Origin: Parasporobacterium sp.
GTDB lineage: Bacteria; Bacillota; Clostridia; Lachnospirales; Lachnospiraceae
Assembly (NCBI GenBank): GCA_017515535.1
Contig: JAFWFQ010000047.1
Span: 1-34,380, forward strand
Direction: 5' to 3'
DNA length: 34,380 nt
The translations under genes and the position numbers were made by a program. Shown piece by piece: positions 19,239-29,000 of this stretch; the first letter of the stretch is position 1; each line of letters begins with the position of its first letter. A model generated the notes under the pieces. That model was given only the letters and a program-made list of their open reading frames with translations. It was not told where the DNA came from and did no database searches.

Positions 19239-20504
19239 TTATAGTGTAAACCCTAAAGTTTCAACTATTTCTTTGCAGATCTGATCAACATTCTTATCAT
19301 CCGTGCTGATCACGATATCCGCAACCTGTAAGTAAGCCTCTTCTCTGCTCCGCATCAGATCACGGATATAATCCATGTCAATATTCTCGCCGAGCCAGGA
19401 TCTTGTCTTGTCATGCTGCATCCTTGTCGAAATCGTTTCCGGGGTCGCAGTAAGAAGAACGATCACGCCTTTTTCTTTGATCAGATCAATATTTTCATTC
19501 CGGAGAATAATACCACCGCCAAGAGAAATAACCTGATAATTCTGTTTCAGGACCTGGCGTAAATGCTTCGTTTCCTTGTCACGGAAGCCCTTCTCCGTCT
19601 GGGTCGCAAAAATATCCGCGATACTCATATGCTCTTTCTTTTCAATATAAGCATCCAGATCCAGCTTCTTCAAGCCGTAATTATTTGCAAGTCCGTTCGC
19701 GACAGCTGTCTTTCCCGTTCCCATAAAGCCGACAAGAAAGATTTTTTTATAGTTATTATGGATAATGTCCAGGACCGCTTCCAAAGAATCAATATTGATC
19801 TGTCCCGGTGCGGAGGATTTTGTAATGGATGCGAAGGTGATCGCACTCTCAATAAACTCTCCGAGGATCCGGGTGATCATGCCGAGGTGTCCCATCGAGA
19901 TCGCAACGACCGGACAGAAATCCATTGCACTGGTCAGATTCTCCGTCGCCGTGATCAGATTCAGAACATCCTTTTTGTTGTTCGGCATATAAGCTGCTTT
20001 GACAATATCCGCCCCGAGATCTTTCATATCAAAGAAATTCTGAATGATTTCTTCCTGCGTCGGAGTTTTATCAAAATCATGTTTTGAAATGATAATGAAA
20101 GCGCCGTAATCCTTCAGTTTATAAACAAAATCTTTGTCGTCTCCGATTGCAGAGGCTTCCACATCGATCAGGTCCGCATACCAGTTCTGGGCAGTCACAA
20201 GCAGCAGCTTTTTATAGTACTCCAGGGAAACCGCTGTTTTTCCGCCTTCTTCTTTTCTTCGGAAAGTAAAAATGATCGGCTTCCGGCAGATCTTACGAAC
20301 TTTTCCGAGAATCGTTTTTGCGGCATCAAGATCAAGGATCTTTTTATAATGATCCGCTCGAAACTCGATCATATCGCAGTTTTCCGCATTCGCCCGTTCT
20401 GCCAGATCAAGGATTTCCCGTTCGGTCTCACCCAACACAATGGCACAGACCTTTGGCCGTCCGCCTCCAATTTCCAGATTTCTGATCCGTATCGTCTTTC
20501 CCAT
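19239..20504 (-). CDS. Fused 3-dehydroquinate dehydratase (type I) and shikimate kinase
   Basis: A bifunctional shikimate-pathway protein of 421 residues. Residues 1-about 250 are type I dehydroquinase (AroD), which forms a Schiff base with 3-dehydroquinate. EFRAD at 47-51, H142 (SKHDFD), K169 (IVKAAYMP), R212 and SAPGQ at 231 are all in place. Residues about 253-421 are shikimate kinase (AroK): the P-loop GFMGTGKTA at 259-267, DLDAYIE, FRDKE and a GGG motif are present, with RSWL as the lid. The domains join almost without linker and with no internal ribosome site, so this is a true fusion. The intervening pathway step, shikimate dehydrogenase, is not encoded here. A GAGGTG site precedes the ATG. 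Confidence 0.94.
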   Translation of the reverse strand: MGKTIRIRNLEIGGGRPKVCAIVLGETEREILDLAERANAENCDMIEFRADHYKKILDLDAAKTILGKVRKICRKPIIFTFRRKEEGGKTAVSLEYYKKLLLVTAQNWYADLIDVEASAIGDDKDFVYKLKDYGAFIIISKHDFDKTPTQEEIIQNFFDMKDLGADIVKAAYMPNNKKDVLNLITATENLTSAMDFCPVVAISMGHLGMITRILGEFIESAITFASITKSSAPGQINIDSLEAVLDIIHNNYKKIFLVGFMGTGKTAVANGLANNYGLKKLDLDAYIEKKEHMSIADIFATQTEKGFRDKETKHLRQVLKQNYQVISLGGGIILRNENIDLIKEKGVIVLLTATPETISTRMQHDKTRSWLGENIDMDYIRDLMRSREEAYLQVADIVISTDDKNVDQICKEIVETLGFTL

Positions 20505-20533
20505 AGAACTACACCTCTTTTTGTAAAGATTTC

Positions 20534-22300
20534 TTAGGCACTTTCAAACTGTGAGTTGTAAAGATCCGCATAGAAACCACCCTGAGCGATCAACTCGTCA
20601 TGGGTTCCCTGCTCTATGATATCTCCTTCTTTCATTACAAGAATGAGGTCAGCATTTCTGATCGTGGAAAGGCGGTGTGCGATAATAAAGGAAGTCCGCC
20701 CTGCCATCAGCTTATCCATTGCATCCTGGATCAGCTGTTCTGTACGGGTATCGACGGAAGAGGTTGCTTCGTCAAGGATCAGGAACGGAGCATTTTCAAC
20801 CATTGCCCTTGCAATCGTGATCAGCTGCTTCTGTCCCTGGGAAACATTTGCCTCCTCATCTAACACGGTGTCATATCCATCTGACATCGTCATGATAAAG
20901 TGGTGGATCCCGGCCATTTTAGCCGCTTCCATTACTTGTTCGTCTGTTGCTTCTTTGCTGTATTTAATATTATCACGGAACGTTCCTTCAAACAACCAGG
21001 TATCCTGAAGGACCATGCCAAAGAGCGCATGTACTTCTTCTCTTCTCATGTCCGTGATCGGATGGCCGTCGATCGTGATCCTTCCGCCGTCAACTTCATA
21101 GAAGCGCATAAGAAGGTTTACCATCGTAGTCTTTCCGGCTCCGGTCGGTCCGACGATCGCTACTTTCTGTCCGGCTTTCGCTAATGCACTGAAATCATGG
21201 ATGATCACTTTGTCCGGATTATATCCGAATTTGACATGTTCAAACGCGATATCGCCTTTTGCTTCCCCAAACGGGATCACGATCTCTTTATCCATATCAT
21301 ACGGCATCTCTTCCTCTGCAAGGAACGCGAAGACGCGTTTGGAGGCCGCTGCAGCACTCTGAAGCTGGGTAAAGACCTGTCCTAACTGCTGAAGCGGTGC
21401 GGTAAAGAGACGAATATAGATCATAAACGCAACGACGGTTCCGAACGTGATCGTTCCGTTTGCCGCCATGACTGCACCTACGATACAGACCGCAACATAC
21501 CCGAGGTTTCCGACAAAGCCCATGATCGGAGGCATCGTCGATCCAAAAAACTGAGCTTTCCAGATTGCGTTCCGGAAACGGTTGTTGATCGTATCGAACC
21601 GCTTGTACTCGGTACTCTCCGCATTGTACGCACGTACGATCGACTGTCCAGAGATGATTTCTTCGACATGACCATTCAACGCACCAAGTTCCATCTGGGC
21701 ACGGTCAAAAAACTTCTGGGAATTCTTCATGATAAACATCATCATAAGGAATCCGATGAAAGCCGCACCGATCGCAACAAGCGTAAGAACCCAGTTCGTA
21801 ATAAACATAATGATCATGACACCGATAAACTGTGTCGTTGAATTGAACAGGTTTCCGATACTCTGGTTCAGCGTCATCGCGATCGTATCAATATCGTTGA
21901 CAACTCTGGAAAGAATATCTCCGATCAGATGATTGTCAAAAAATTTCAGCGGAAGAATATTGATCTTCCGGCAGATATCTTTTCGGAGTCCATAAGCAGT
22001 CCGCTGGGTCACGGTATTCATGATAAATCCCTGGAAGTAGGAAAAGACCAATGCACAGGAATATATAATGATCAATGTTGTCCCGATCTTGACAACAGCC
22101 GTAAGATCAATATCCCCGTAAAAGCTTGTGGAGATAATATCCGCGATCCGGCTGACAAATTTCGGTCCGATGATCGTACAAAGTGTTCCGATTATAGAAA
22201 ACAGGATCGAACATAACAGCAATGCCCTGTTTCTTCCCAGATATTGAATCAGCGGAGACAGGAATTTGAGTTCCGCGTGTTCACCATTTCCTCTACGCAT
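20534..22300 (-). CDS. ABC exporter subunit with permease and ATPase (second gene of a pair)
   Basis: A 588-residue half-transporter: six transmembrane helices in residues about 25-320, then a nucleotide-binding domain. Walker A is VGPTGAGKTT, the Q-loop lies near MVLQDTW, the signature is degenerate (VSQGQ instead of LSGGQ), Walker B is ILDEATSSVD with the catalytic Glu, and the switch histidine is present (IIAHRLST). It overlaps the upstream ABC gene by 8 bases, with an AGGAGG site 9 bases before the ATG. The partner lacks the catalytic Glu, so the two should form a heterodimer with one active ATP site, like TM287/288 or BmrCD. The substrate, perhaps drugs or lipids, cannot be read from sequence. 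Confidence 0.92.
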   Translation of the reverse strand: MRRGNGEHAELKFLSPLIQYLGRNRALLLCSILFSIIGTLCTIIGPKFVSRIADIISTSFYGDIDLTAVVKIGTTLIIIYSCALVFSYFQGFIMNTVTQRTAYGLRKDICRKINILPLKFFDNHLIGDILSRVVNDIDTIAMTLNQSIGNLFNSTTQFIGVMIIMFITNWVLTLVAIGAAFIGFLMMMFIMKNSQKFFDRAQMELGALNGHVEEIISGQSIVRAYNAESTEYKRFDTINNRFRNAIWKAQFFGSTMPPIMGFVGNLGYVAVCIVGAVMAANGTITFGTVVAFMIYIRLFTAPLQQLGQVFTQLQSAAAASKRVFAFLAEEEMPYDMDKEIVIPFGEAKGDIAFEHVKFGYNPDKVIIHDFSALAKAGQKVAIVGPTGAGKTTMVNLLMRFYEVDGGRITIDGHPITDMRREEVHALFGMVLQDTWLFEGTFRDNIKYSKEATDEQVMEAAKMAGIHHFIMTMSDGYDTVLDEEANVSQGQKQLITIARAMVENAPFLILDEATSSVDTRTEQLIQDAMDKLMAGRTSFIIAHRLSTIRNADLILVMKEGDIIEQGTHDELIAQGGFYADLYNSQFESA

Positions 22301-24053
22301 GTTTCAATTCCTCCTCTGATAACTGGGAATAAGCAATCTGACGATAGACCTCACAGTCTTTCAGCAGATCCGCATGTTTCCCTTTTCCTACCATTTTTCC
22401 TTCATCAAGAACGATGATCAGATCCGCGTCTTTCACGGTTCCGATCCGCTGAGCAACGATCAGCGTTGTGGCATCCTTCGTTTCTTTTTTCAGCGTCGCA
22501 CGAAGGACCTTATCGGTCTTGTAATCCAGTGCGGAGAAGGAATCATCAAAAATAAAGATTTCCGGATTCTTGTAAATAGCACGGGCAATCGAGATTCTTT
22601 GTTTCTGTCCGCCGGAGAAGTTTGTTCCTCCCTGCGCGACTTCCATGTTGACCCCCAGGTCGCTCTTTTCCAGAATATCTTTTCCCTGCGCAACTTCCAT
22701 CGCGTGAACGATTTTTTCTTCGGAAGGATTCTCCTCTTCTTCCGAACCATATGCTACATTCGTCGCGAGCGTTCCCTTAAAGAGGATTGCCCGCTGAGAG
22801 ACATAGCCTATTTTCTCACGAAGATCTTTCTGGGAATAATCCCGGACGTCAACACCATCTACATAGACCGCACCGTCCGTGACGTCATAAAACCTTGGAA
22901 CAAGGTTGACCAGCGTACTCTTTCCGGAACCGGTCGATCCGATAAATGCGATCGTGTCCCCTTTCTTTGCAGAAAAGCTGATCCCGCTAAGGACCGGTTC
23001 TTCCGCATCCGGATATTTAAAAACTACGTCTTTGAACTCAACGGTTCCGGTCTCCGGTGCTTCTTCCGTCCGCTCTCCGTCATGAATCTTCGTTTTAGTA
23101 TCGAGGACCTTGTTAATACGTTCCGCAGAAACAAGGGCTCTCGGAAGCATAACAAAGATCATGGAGATCATCATAAATGCAACAATGATCTGGACGGCAT
23201 ATGCCATAAACGTAACCAGCTCACTGAAGATCCCGATTCTTGCTGCAGGGTCTGCAGTTCTCTGGATCAGGATCGCGCCGACCCAGTAGATTGCCAAAGA
23301 GGTTCCGCTCATAACAAACTGAATCGACGGGAACAGATAAGCCATGATACGCCCGGTAAAGAGGTGGTTCTTCATCAGCGCAGTATTCGCAACGTCAAAC
23401 TTTTCTTCCTGATATTCTTCAGCGTTATAGGCACGGACGACCCGGACACCGGTCAGGTTTTCCCTTGCGACCCGGTTCAGATTATCCGTCAATTTCTGGA
23501 TTCGTTTAAACTTCGGGACAACAAGGATCAGGTTTGAGACCAGGACCGCAAGCAGGATCAAAATCGCAATACCGGTTACAATAAGCCACTGCTGACCTTT
23601 TCCCATGATCTTGACAAACGCCCAAACCGCAATGATCGGTGCCTTCAGAACTGCCTGAAGCCCCATCGCGATCACCATCGTTACCTGCTGGATATCATTT
23701 GTAAAACGAGTTAAAAGACTCGAAGTCGAAAACTGTCCGATCTCCTCCATAGAGAAAGAAATGATTTTTTTGTACAAACGGTCACGTGTCGACGCAGCAA
23801 ACATGGAAGATACTTGCGACGTAAAGAAACCGACGATGATCGTACAGCAAAGATCTCCGACTGCACACGCAAGCATGATCCCGCCATACTTCCATACATC
23901 GCTCATAGCGTCTCCGGTCTCCACAAGCTGGGTGACCTTCGTCATATAATCCGGCAGTGTCAATGTACACCAGACCGATACGACAACAAAAACAAGGACT
24001 ATAAATGCATATAGCCATTGTTTTGCGCTCATGTGTTTAATCAGTTTGATCAT
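22293..24053 (-). CDS. ABC exporter subunit with permease and ATPase (first gene of a pair)
   Basis: A 586-residue half-transporter with six transmembrane helices then an ATPase domain. Walker A is IGSTGSGKST and the signature FSGGQKQR is canonical. The residue after Walker B is Asp (FDDSFSALD instead of DEAT), and the switch histidine is Gln (IVAQRIGTV). These changes put the degenerate ATP site on this subunit, complementary to the next gene. The ribosome site is poorly spaced: AGGAG lies 14 bases before the ATG at 24051-24053. It is probably the first gene of a two-gene transcript. Confidence 0.92.
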   Translation of the reverse strand: MIKLIKHMSAKQWLYAFIVLVFVVVSVWCTLTLPDYMTKVTQLVETGDAMSDVWKYGGIMLACAVGDLCCTIIVGFFTSQVSSMFAASTRDRLYKKIISFSMEEIGQFSTSSLLTRFTNDIQQVTMVIAMGLQAVLKAPIIAVWAFVKIMGKGQQWLIVTGIAILILLAVLVSNLILVVPKFKRIQKLTDNLNRVARENLTGVRVVRAYNAEEYQEEKFDVANTALMKNHLFTGRIMAYLFPSIQFVMSGTSLAIYWVGAILIQRTADPAARIGIFSELVTFMAYAVQIIVAFMMISMIFVMLPRALVSAERINKVLDTKTKIHDGERTEEAPETGTVEFKDVVFKYPDAEEPVLSGISFSAKKGDTIAFIGSTGSGKSTLVNLVPRFYDVTDGAVYVDGVDVRDYSQKDLREKIGYVSQRAILFKGTLATNVAYGSEEEENPSEEKIVHAMEVAQGKDILEKSDLGVNMEVAQGGTNFSGGQKQRISIARAIYKNPEIFIFDDSFSALDYKTDKVLRATLKKETKDATTLIVAQRIGTVKDADLIIVLDEGKMVGKGKHADLLKDCEVYRQIAYSQLSEEELKHA

Positions 24054-24138
24054 ATGTTTATTTTATGCTCCTAATAAATAATCCCCAGAATACCTTCTCT
24101 GATTAAATACTAACTATATAAAATTTTAATGGCTTTTC

Positions 24139-24166
24139 TTTCACAATACAACCATTATGTGAAAGT
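24139..24166 (+). terminator. Hairpin with a T-run directed to the plus strand
   Basis: CTTTCACA and TGTGAAAG form an 8-bp stem with a 12-base loop, followed by seven T on the plus strand. No plus-strand gene is seen upstream, while both flanking genes are on the minus strand. It may end antisense transcription, or simply be leader structure of the ABC operon. Confidence 0.5.
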
Positions 24167-24184
24167 TTTTTTGAATGAGGTGAT

Positions 24185-24700
24185 TCAGAAATCGGTTGGA
24201 TGTCTGCGGCGATAGCGCAGATAGAATGGCAAAACGATTTTCTCACCAAGTCGTTTCAGACGGATCTGAATCTCAGTATCATATTTGATCGGCTTTACCA
24301 GGATCGATCTCATCCCGACCCGGTTTGCTCCCCAAATATCAGTAAACAGCTGATCACCCATGAAGATGCTGTTTTTGTTCGTGCTTCCGCAGATCTTCAT
24401 AGCTTTCAGGTATCCCTTCCGTTTCGGCTTCCCTGCATCATAGATATAGGGAGAATCGACCGCCTTTGCGAACGGAAGGACCCTGGGCTCATGGTTATTG
24501 GAAATGATACAGGTTTTAAAACCGATCTTTCTTACTTTGTCAAAAAAAGCGACCGCCTGCTCATTCGGCGGGGCTCCATGTTCGACCAATGTATTGTCCA
24601 CATCCAGGATCAACGCCCGGTAGCCTTCATTATAGTATTTTTGAAAATCCACGATATACGCACTCTTTGCATATATCGTGGGATAAAATTTCAGAAACAT
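24185..24700 (-). CDS. YqeG family HAD phosphatase
   Basis: A 171-residue protein of the HAD IIIA group, similar to YqeG of Bacillus. The nucleophile motif LDVDNTLV (about residues 32-39), motif II IISNN near 65, the lysine in AGKPKRKG, and motif IV GDQLFTDI near 115 are all seen. It probably dephosphorylates a phospho-substrate in the cytosol; a lipid phosphatidylglycerophosphate phosphatase role is known for eukaryotic relatives but is not shown here. It starts 13 bases after nrdR and should be cotranscribed with it. Confidence 0.9.
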   Translation of the reverse strand: MFLKFYPTIYAKSAYIVDFQKYYNEGYRALILDVDNTLVEHGAPPNEQAVAFFDKVRKIGFKTCIISNNHEPRVLPFAKAVDSPYIYDAGKPKRKGYLKAMKICGSTNKNSIFMGDQLFTDIWGANRVGMRSILVKPIKYDTEIQIRLKRLGEKIVLPFYLRYRRRHPTDF

Positions 24701-24713
24701 ATTTTTACTTGTA

Positions 24714-25163
24714 TTATTTGCTTAGTTTTTTAATTTCGTCAATAAATGTATTGATATCTTTGAATTCCCGATAGACCGAAGCAAATCTGACATAGGCAAC
24801 CTGGTCAACTTCTTTGAGCCGGTCCATAACGATCTCTCCGATCTGGGTGCTCTTGACCTCGGAAGAACCAAGGGAATAGATATCATTTTCAATGTTGTCG
24901 ATCAGCTGTTCCAGACGGGCCGCGGAAACCGGTCGTTTATAGCAGGCCCTGAGGACACCCTTTTCGATTTTTGTCCGGTCGTACGCCTCCCTGTTATTGT
25001 CTTTTTTAATTACAATCAGCGGGATCGTCTCAATTTTTTCATAGGTAGTAAACCGTTTTTGACACCGGGTACATTCCCTGCGCCGACGGATCGCACTCCG
25101 ATCCTCATTCGGTCTGGAATCTAAGACCTTCGTGTCAACACAACCACAAAACGGGCATTTCAT
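24714..25163 (-). CDS. nrdR: Transcriptional repressor NrdR
   Basis: ATP/dATP-sensing repressor of ribonucleotide reductase genes. The 149 residues give the full family architecture: a zinc ribbon with C3, C6, C31 and C34, then an ATP-cone domain from about residue 49 (PLIVIKKDNNREAYDRTKI). GGAGG lies 9 bases before the ATG. No ribonucleotide reductase gene is in the window. Its own promoter overlaps a sequence that fits the NrdR box, which suggests autoregulation. Confidence 0.97.
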   Translation of the reverse strand: MKCPFCGCVDTKVLDSRPNEDRSAIRRRRECTRCQKRFTTYEKIETIPLIVIKKDNNREAYDRTKIEKGVLRACYKRPVSAARLEQLIDNIENDIYSLGSSEVKSTQIGEIVMDRLKEVDQVAYVRFASVYREFKDINTFIDEIKKLSK

Positions 25164-25199
25164 TTCTTTTTGCCTCCGATTTTATAAAACCTTTATCAG

Positions 25200-25229
25200 A
25201 TTATACAATATCTTGTGGTTATTATGCAA
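25200..25229 (-). promoter_or_regulatory. nrdR promoter
   Basis: On the minus strand TTGCAT (25224-25229), an 18-base spacer and a perfect TATAAT (25200-25205) precede nrdR. The -10 overlaps the NrdR-box-like site at 25203-25218. Confidence 0.6.
25203..25218. promoter_or_regulatory. NrdR-box-like operator in the nrdR promoter
   Basis: ATACAATATCTTGTGG agrees with the consensus acaCwAtATaTwGtgt at 13 of 16 positions. A weaker candidate, ACACTAGATATATTGG, lies at 25236-25251, starting 33 bases away, close to the roughly 31-32-base spacing usual for paired NrdR boxes. Confidence 0.5.
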
Positions 25230-25273
25230 CAAAAAACACTAGATATATTGGTAATTCTGTCTCTTGTGGTCTG

Positions 25274-26068
25274 TCAGATCAAGCCGAACTCTTTCAGCGA
25301 ATAGTAGATACCGTCCTCCTCGATTCGTTTTGCATGCAGCGGGATACGTGCAAGAAGCTTCGGATCACCGTTTTCCATACAAACACCATAACGCACCGTC
25401 TCTAACATTTCCAGATCGTTAAAACTATCACCGTAGGCAAAGGTGTTCTCCATATCTGCTCCAAGATAGTCGATCAGTTTCCGGATCCCAAGTCCTTTTG
25501 TCACCCCAACGCGGAACGTCTCAAGAAGAACATTGTGGTGGTTGATCGCATGATATCTTCCGTTCAGCGTTTTCTTGAATCCTTCCATATCAGCCCCATC
25601 CATAAAGAGAGCGCTGACTTTTGAGACGTCTGAAGACTCCCTGTCATAAGGTTTTATGATTTCTCCGTCTTCGAGTGAAAAGATCCGCTTAATCGTTTTC
25701 TCAGGATCCGTACAGGTTTTCGGATCATAATACATAAATTCAACCCCTTCCGGAAAGGGGTTGAATCCATACAATTCAAAATTGGAAACCAGCTCAAAGG
25801 CATCTTCCGGATCAAGGCCTTCGTGGAACAGAGTTTCTCCACTCCACTCTCCATAGGCTCCGACGCCGGCTAGGATCCCGTCAAAATCAAGTTCTTTGAT
25901 CCGGGGAAAGATCATGGCCTTTGTTCGTCCGGTACTGATCACCGGATGATGTCCGTTTTTCTTTAATTTATCAATTGCCTCTTTTGTTGAATCCGGAACT
26001 CCGAGCCATGGCTCATAAATCGTTCCGTCAATATCCAGAAAAACAAATTTGTCACTGCATCTTGTCAT
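25274..26068 (-). CDS. Cof-type HAD-IIB phosphatase
   Basis: A 264-residue cytosolic phosphatase. The four HAD motifs are FLDIDGTIYEP (about residues 10-20, nucleophile Asp), ISTGRT near 45, the lysine in KGLGIRKLI near 190, and YGDSFNDLEML near 215. The cap domain between them is of the C2B type. The substrate is probably a sugar phosphate or other small phosphate ester, not determinable here. It lies 8 bases after the large GH78-like gene, so the two are probably cotranscribed. The ribosome site is weak. Confidence 0.9.
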   Translation of the reverse strand: MTRCSDKFVFLDIDGTIYEPWLGVPDSTKEAIDKLKKNGHHPVISTGRTKAMIFPRIKELDFDGILAGVGAYGEWSGETLFHEGLDPEDAFELVSNFELYGFNPFPEGVEFMYYDPKTCTDPEKTIKRIFSLEDGEIIKPYDRESSDVSKVSALFMDGADMEGFKKTLNGRYHAINHHNVLLETFRVGVTKGLGIRKLIDYLGADMENTFAYGDSFNDLEMLETVRYGVCMENGDPKLLARIPLHAKRIEEDGIYYSLKEFGLI

Positions 26069-26076
26069 TCTTATGT

Positions 26077-29000
26077 CTACTCTTGTTCTTCTTTATTTTC
26101 CGGAAGCAGCTTCTTAGACGGCATATAGGTATAGTCGTAACTTCCGCTTTTAACGGTGATCTCATTGCCGCCTGCCGCACAGACCGGATAATACGGAAGT
26201 GCGATCACAGCTGTCACATCCTCAGGGATCTCAAAGTGGAACGATAAAGAACCGTCCTCTCCGATATTCCAGTTCGAGATAATATCTCCGTATTTGCTCT
26301 TGTAGGTACTGAAGCAGTTACGGATCCGTCCGTCCGGGACAGGGGCGATCCGAACCTTGGAAAAGCCGGGGTCGATCGGCCGGATTCCTGCCATATAAGC
26401 ATACAGGAACTCCGTCACATTGGAACCGTCTTCCAGTTTCTCATTCAACAGCAGGTCATACGCAAGATCCGGCATTCCGTTTTCTGCCAGGGTCTTACAT
26501 ACATATGAAGACTCTTCCAGTGAACATTTGACATCATTATCATCTTTTTCAAGCCTCTCCGTAAGGGCTTCCGTTATCCTGTCTTTATCAACATAAAGCC
26601 CGAAACGCAAAGCCGCAAAATAAGCCGCCTGGCTATCTAATGCAAACCGGCCTGTCGATGTATAGTATTCCTCAAGAACGGTCTGTTTGATCCGTCTTGC
26701 AAGACGTGTATACCGGAATGCGTCCTGATCCAGGCCTAATTCCTTAGCAGCTTCTCCGACAAGTCTCGCGTTCTCATAATAATATGCGGAACCGATAAAG
26801 ACCGGATCGGTCCCGGCGCCGGTCTTCGGAAGATCCGAATAATCACTGCCGAAATCATATAAGTAACGGGTCTCTTTCCGCTCGCTGTCCTTCGCATAAG
26901 TCTCATCGACCCATTTCTTCATAAGGTCATAGTTCTCAGCAAGAAGTTTCTCGCTGCCATACATCATATAAAGATTCCAGATCGTAAGCGCGTTCTCCGC
27001 TCGGCTTTGGATATCTTCCTGCATTTTCAAATCTTTCAGGAACGTTCCGAGGAACCGATGGATATCCATGTTGTAGCTTGCTCCCGGAGCGAAAGAATAG
27101 ACTTCCCGTTCTGTGCAATCTTCCGGAAGTTCCAGGGATGTCCGTTTCTGTTCCCAAAGAACTTCTCCGTACTGCCCGTTGATCGTTTCGTTCGAGGTTT
27201 CAATAAATCCCGTCCGATCAAGATCCGCATAAAGAACACAAGCGGTAAAATCATCCGGATCAAGAACCTCATCGCTTCCGGATACTTTGACGTATCGGCC
27301 GGTATAATAGGTAAAGTGCGGACAAACGACCTCCGGAACACCGTCCGAAACATAGACAAACGTATTTTTCGCCTCGCCCGTAAAGGAATCTTCTTCCGCG
27401 CTTTCCGAATATTCTAACTTCAGTTCGGTTCCTTTTGCCAACGCGGAATTAAAGGTCACAAACCCGGTAAAACTATGTCCGAAATCAAGGACCATCGCCC
27501 CGTCTTCTGTTTTATGAATGCCCTGAACGCCAAGTCTGTCTTTGATCATGATCGGAATCGCATTATTGGGAACGACCGGAAGATCCAGATCCAGTACAAG
27601 TACCGGTTTCTCCTGATTTTCTTTGTCTTCCCAAAGAAGCCGGTTAAAGACTTCTCCTTTTCCGATTCCGCAGGAACCGATATCCGAAGCATAGTAGCCC
27701 CAGGTCTCATCCGTTGCAACTACGATCGTTTCAGTTTCTTCAGCGTTCGGAATCGGAAGTCCGCCGACAAGCGTTCCCTGTTCCGGACGATGATCACCCT
27801 CATCCATTGCAATTCCGCCTACCGCATCCGCTATAGACTCTTCAAAGACCGGTTCCGGCTCTTCAGCCCCTCCGACAACAAACGGAAGTCCGCCGACCAG
27901 TGTGACTTCTGATTCCTCTTCCTCCGGAAGATTCTCAAGTGCTTCATCAGTGATCGCAAGTCCACCGACCAGTTCTCCCTCGGAAGCGATATTTTGTTCT
28001 TCATTCTTTGCAACATTATCAACCGCCTCTGTCAGGCCGGATCCGATAAATGCCTCTGCTTTCGGTTTTACATCAAACGGAAGCCCGCCGACTAAGGAAG
28101 CATCCGTATCCGTATCAGTCTTCGCAGCATCTTCCCATTCTTTTAAAACTTCTTCCGATGCCTGCTCTGCCTCAGCGTCCTGCGAAAGCGGAAGTCCGCC
28201 GACAAGTGTTCCCTGTTCTGAGAGATGCTTTTCTTCTCCGGCCGCAATTTCATCGACTGCATCTGTAAGGGATTCCCCAACGAGCGGTTTCGCGGAATCT
28301 CCGACAATAAACGGAAGTCCGCCAACCAGAGTAACTCCGGCATCCACTGCAATCTCTTCCGTGGGCTCTTCAAAGAGTTCCTGTGCCTCGGCCGGGATTT
28401 CTTCCGCAGGAACTTCTTCTGCAGGAATCTCTTCTGCCAGAAAACCTTCCGCGAGTTCATCCACAAACTCATCAAGTTCTGCCTCATCAAACGTAAATTC
28501 ATCTTCCGGAACTGTTTCCGGAACTGGTTCTGCTTCAATGTCTTCTGTAAAATCTTCCACAGCAGGTTCTTCCGGAACTGCCTCAGCTTCGAATTCTTCT
28601 GTATCCGGTTCAGCGATGATCTCATTCAGAGCCTCTTCGAGTTCTAACTCGACCGCAACCTCTTCTGCCGTAAGGCTTTCTGTTTGAAGCATCGGTTCAG
28701 ACGGAACCTCAGCTTCCTCTTCTATAAACTCTTCAAGATCCGAATCATCAAATCCATCGAGCAGTTCTTCTGTTAATTCGTCATCCTGGACCGATCCAGC
28801 CATCACGGACTCTGACATAACCGGTTCTCTCATGATTGGCTCTACAACAAACGACTCTGACCCGGCAGGTTCCTCAAAAGCCGCTGCTTCATCTTCCGGC
28901 TCCTGTGTCAGGACATCAGATACCGGCTGCTGTTCCGGTGTTTCTTCTACCGGCGCATCATTAAAGAGCGCCTCAAGTTCTTCATCTGTAATGCTATATG

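Noticed and set aside
22374..23537. 387-codon plus-strand frame opposite the first ABC gene
   Set aside because: The minus frame has all ABC motifs. The plus frame has random-looking composition and no start signals.
27902..28687. Long plus-strand open frame (Ser/Ala-rich) opposite the acidic insert
   Set aside because: It is a compositional shadow of GAA/GAG-rich minus-strand codons. It has no ribosome site and resembles no protein I know.
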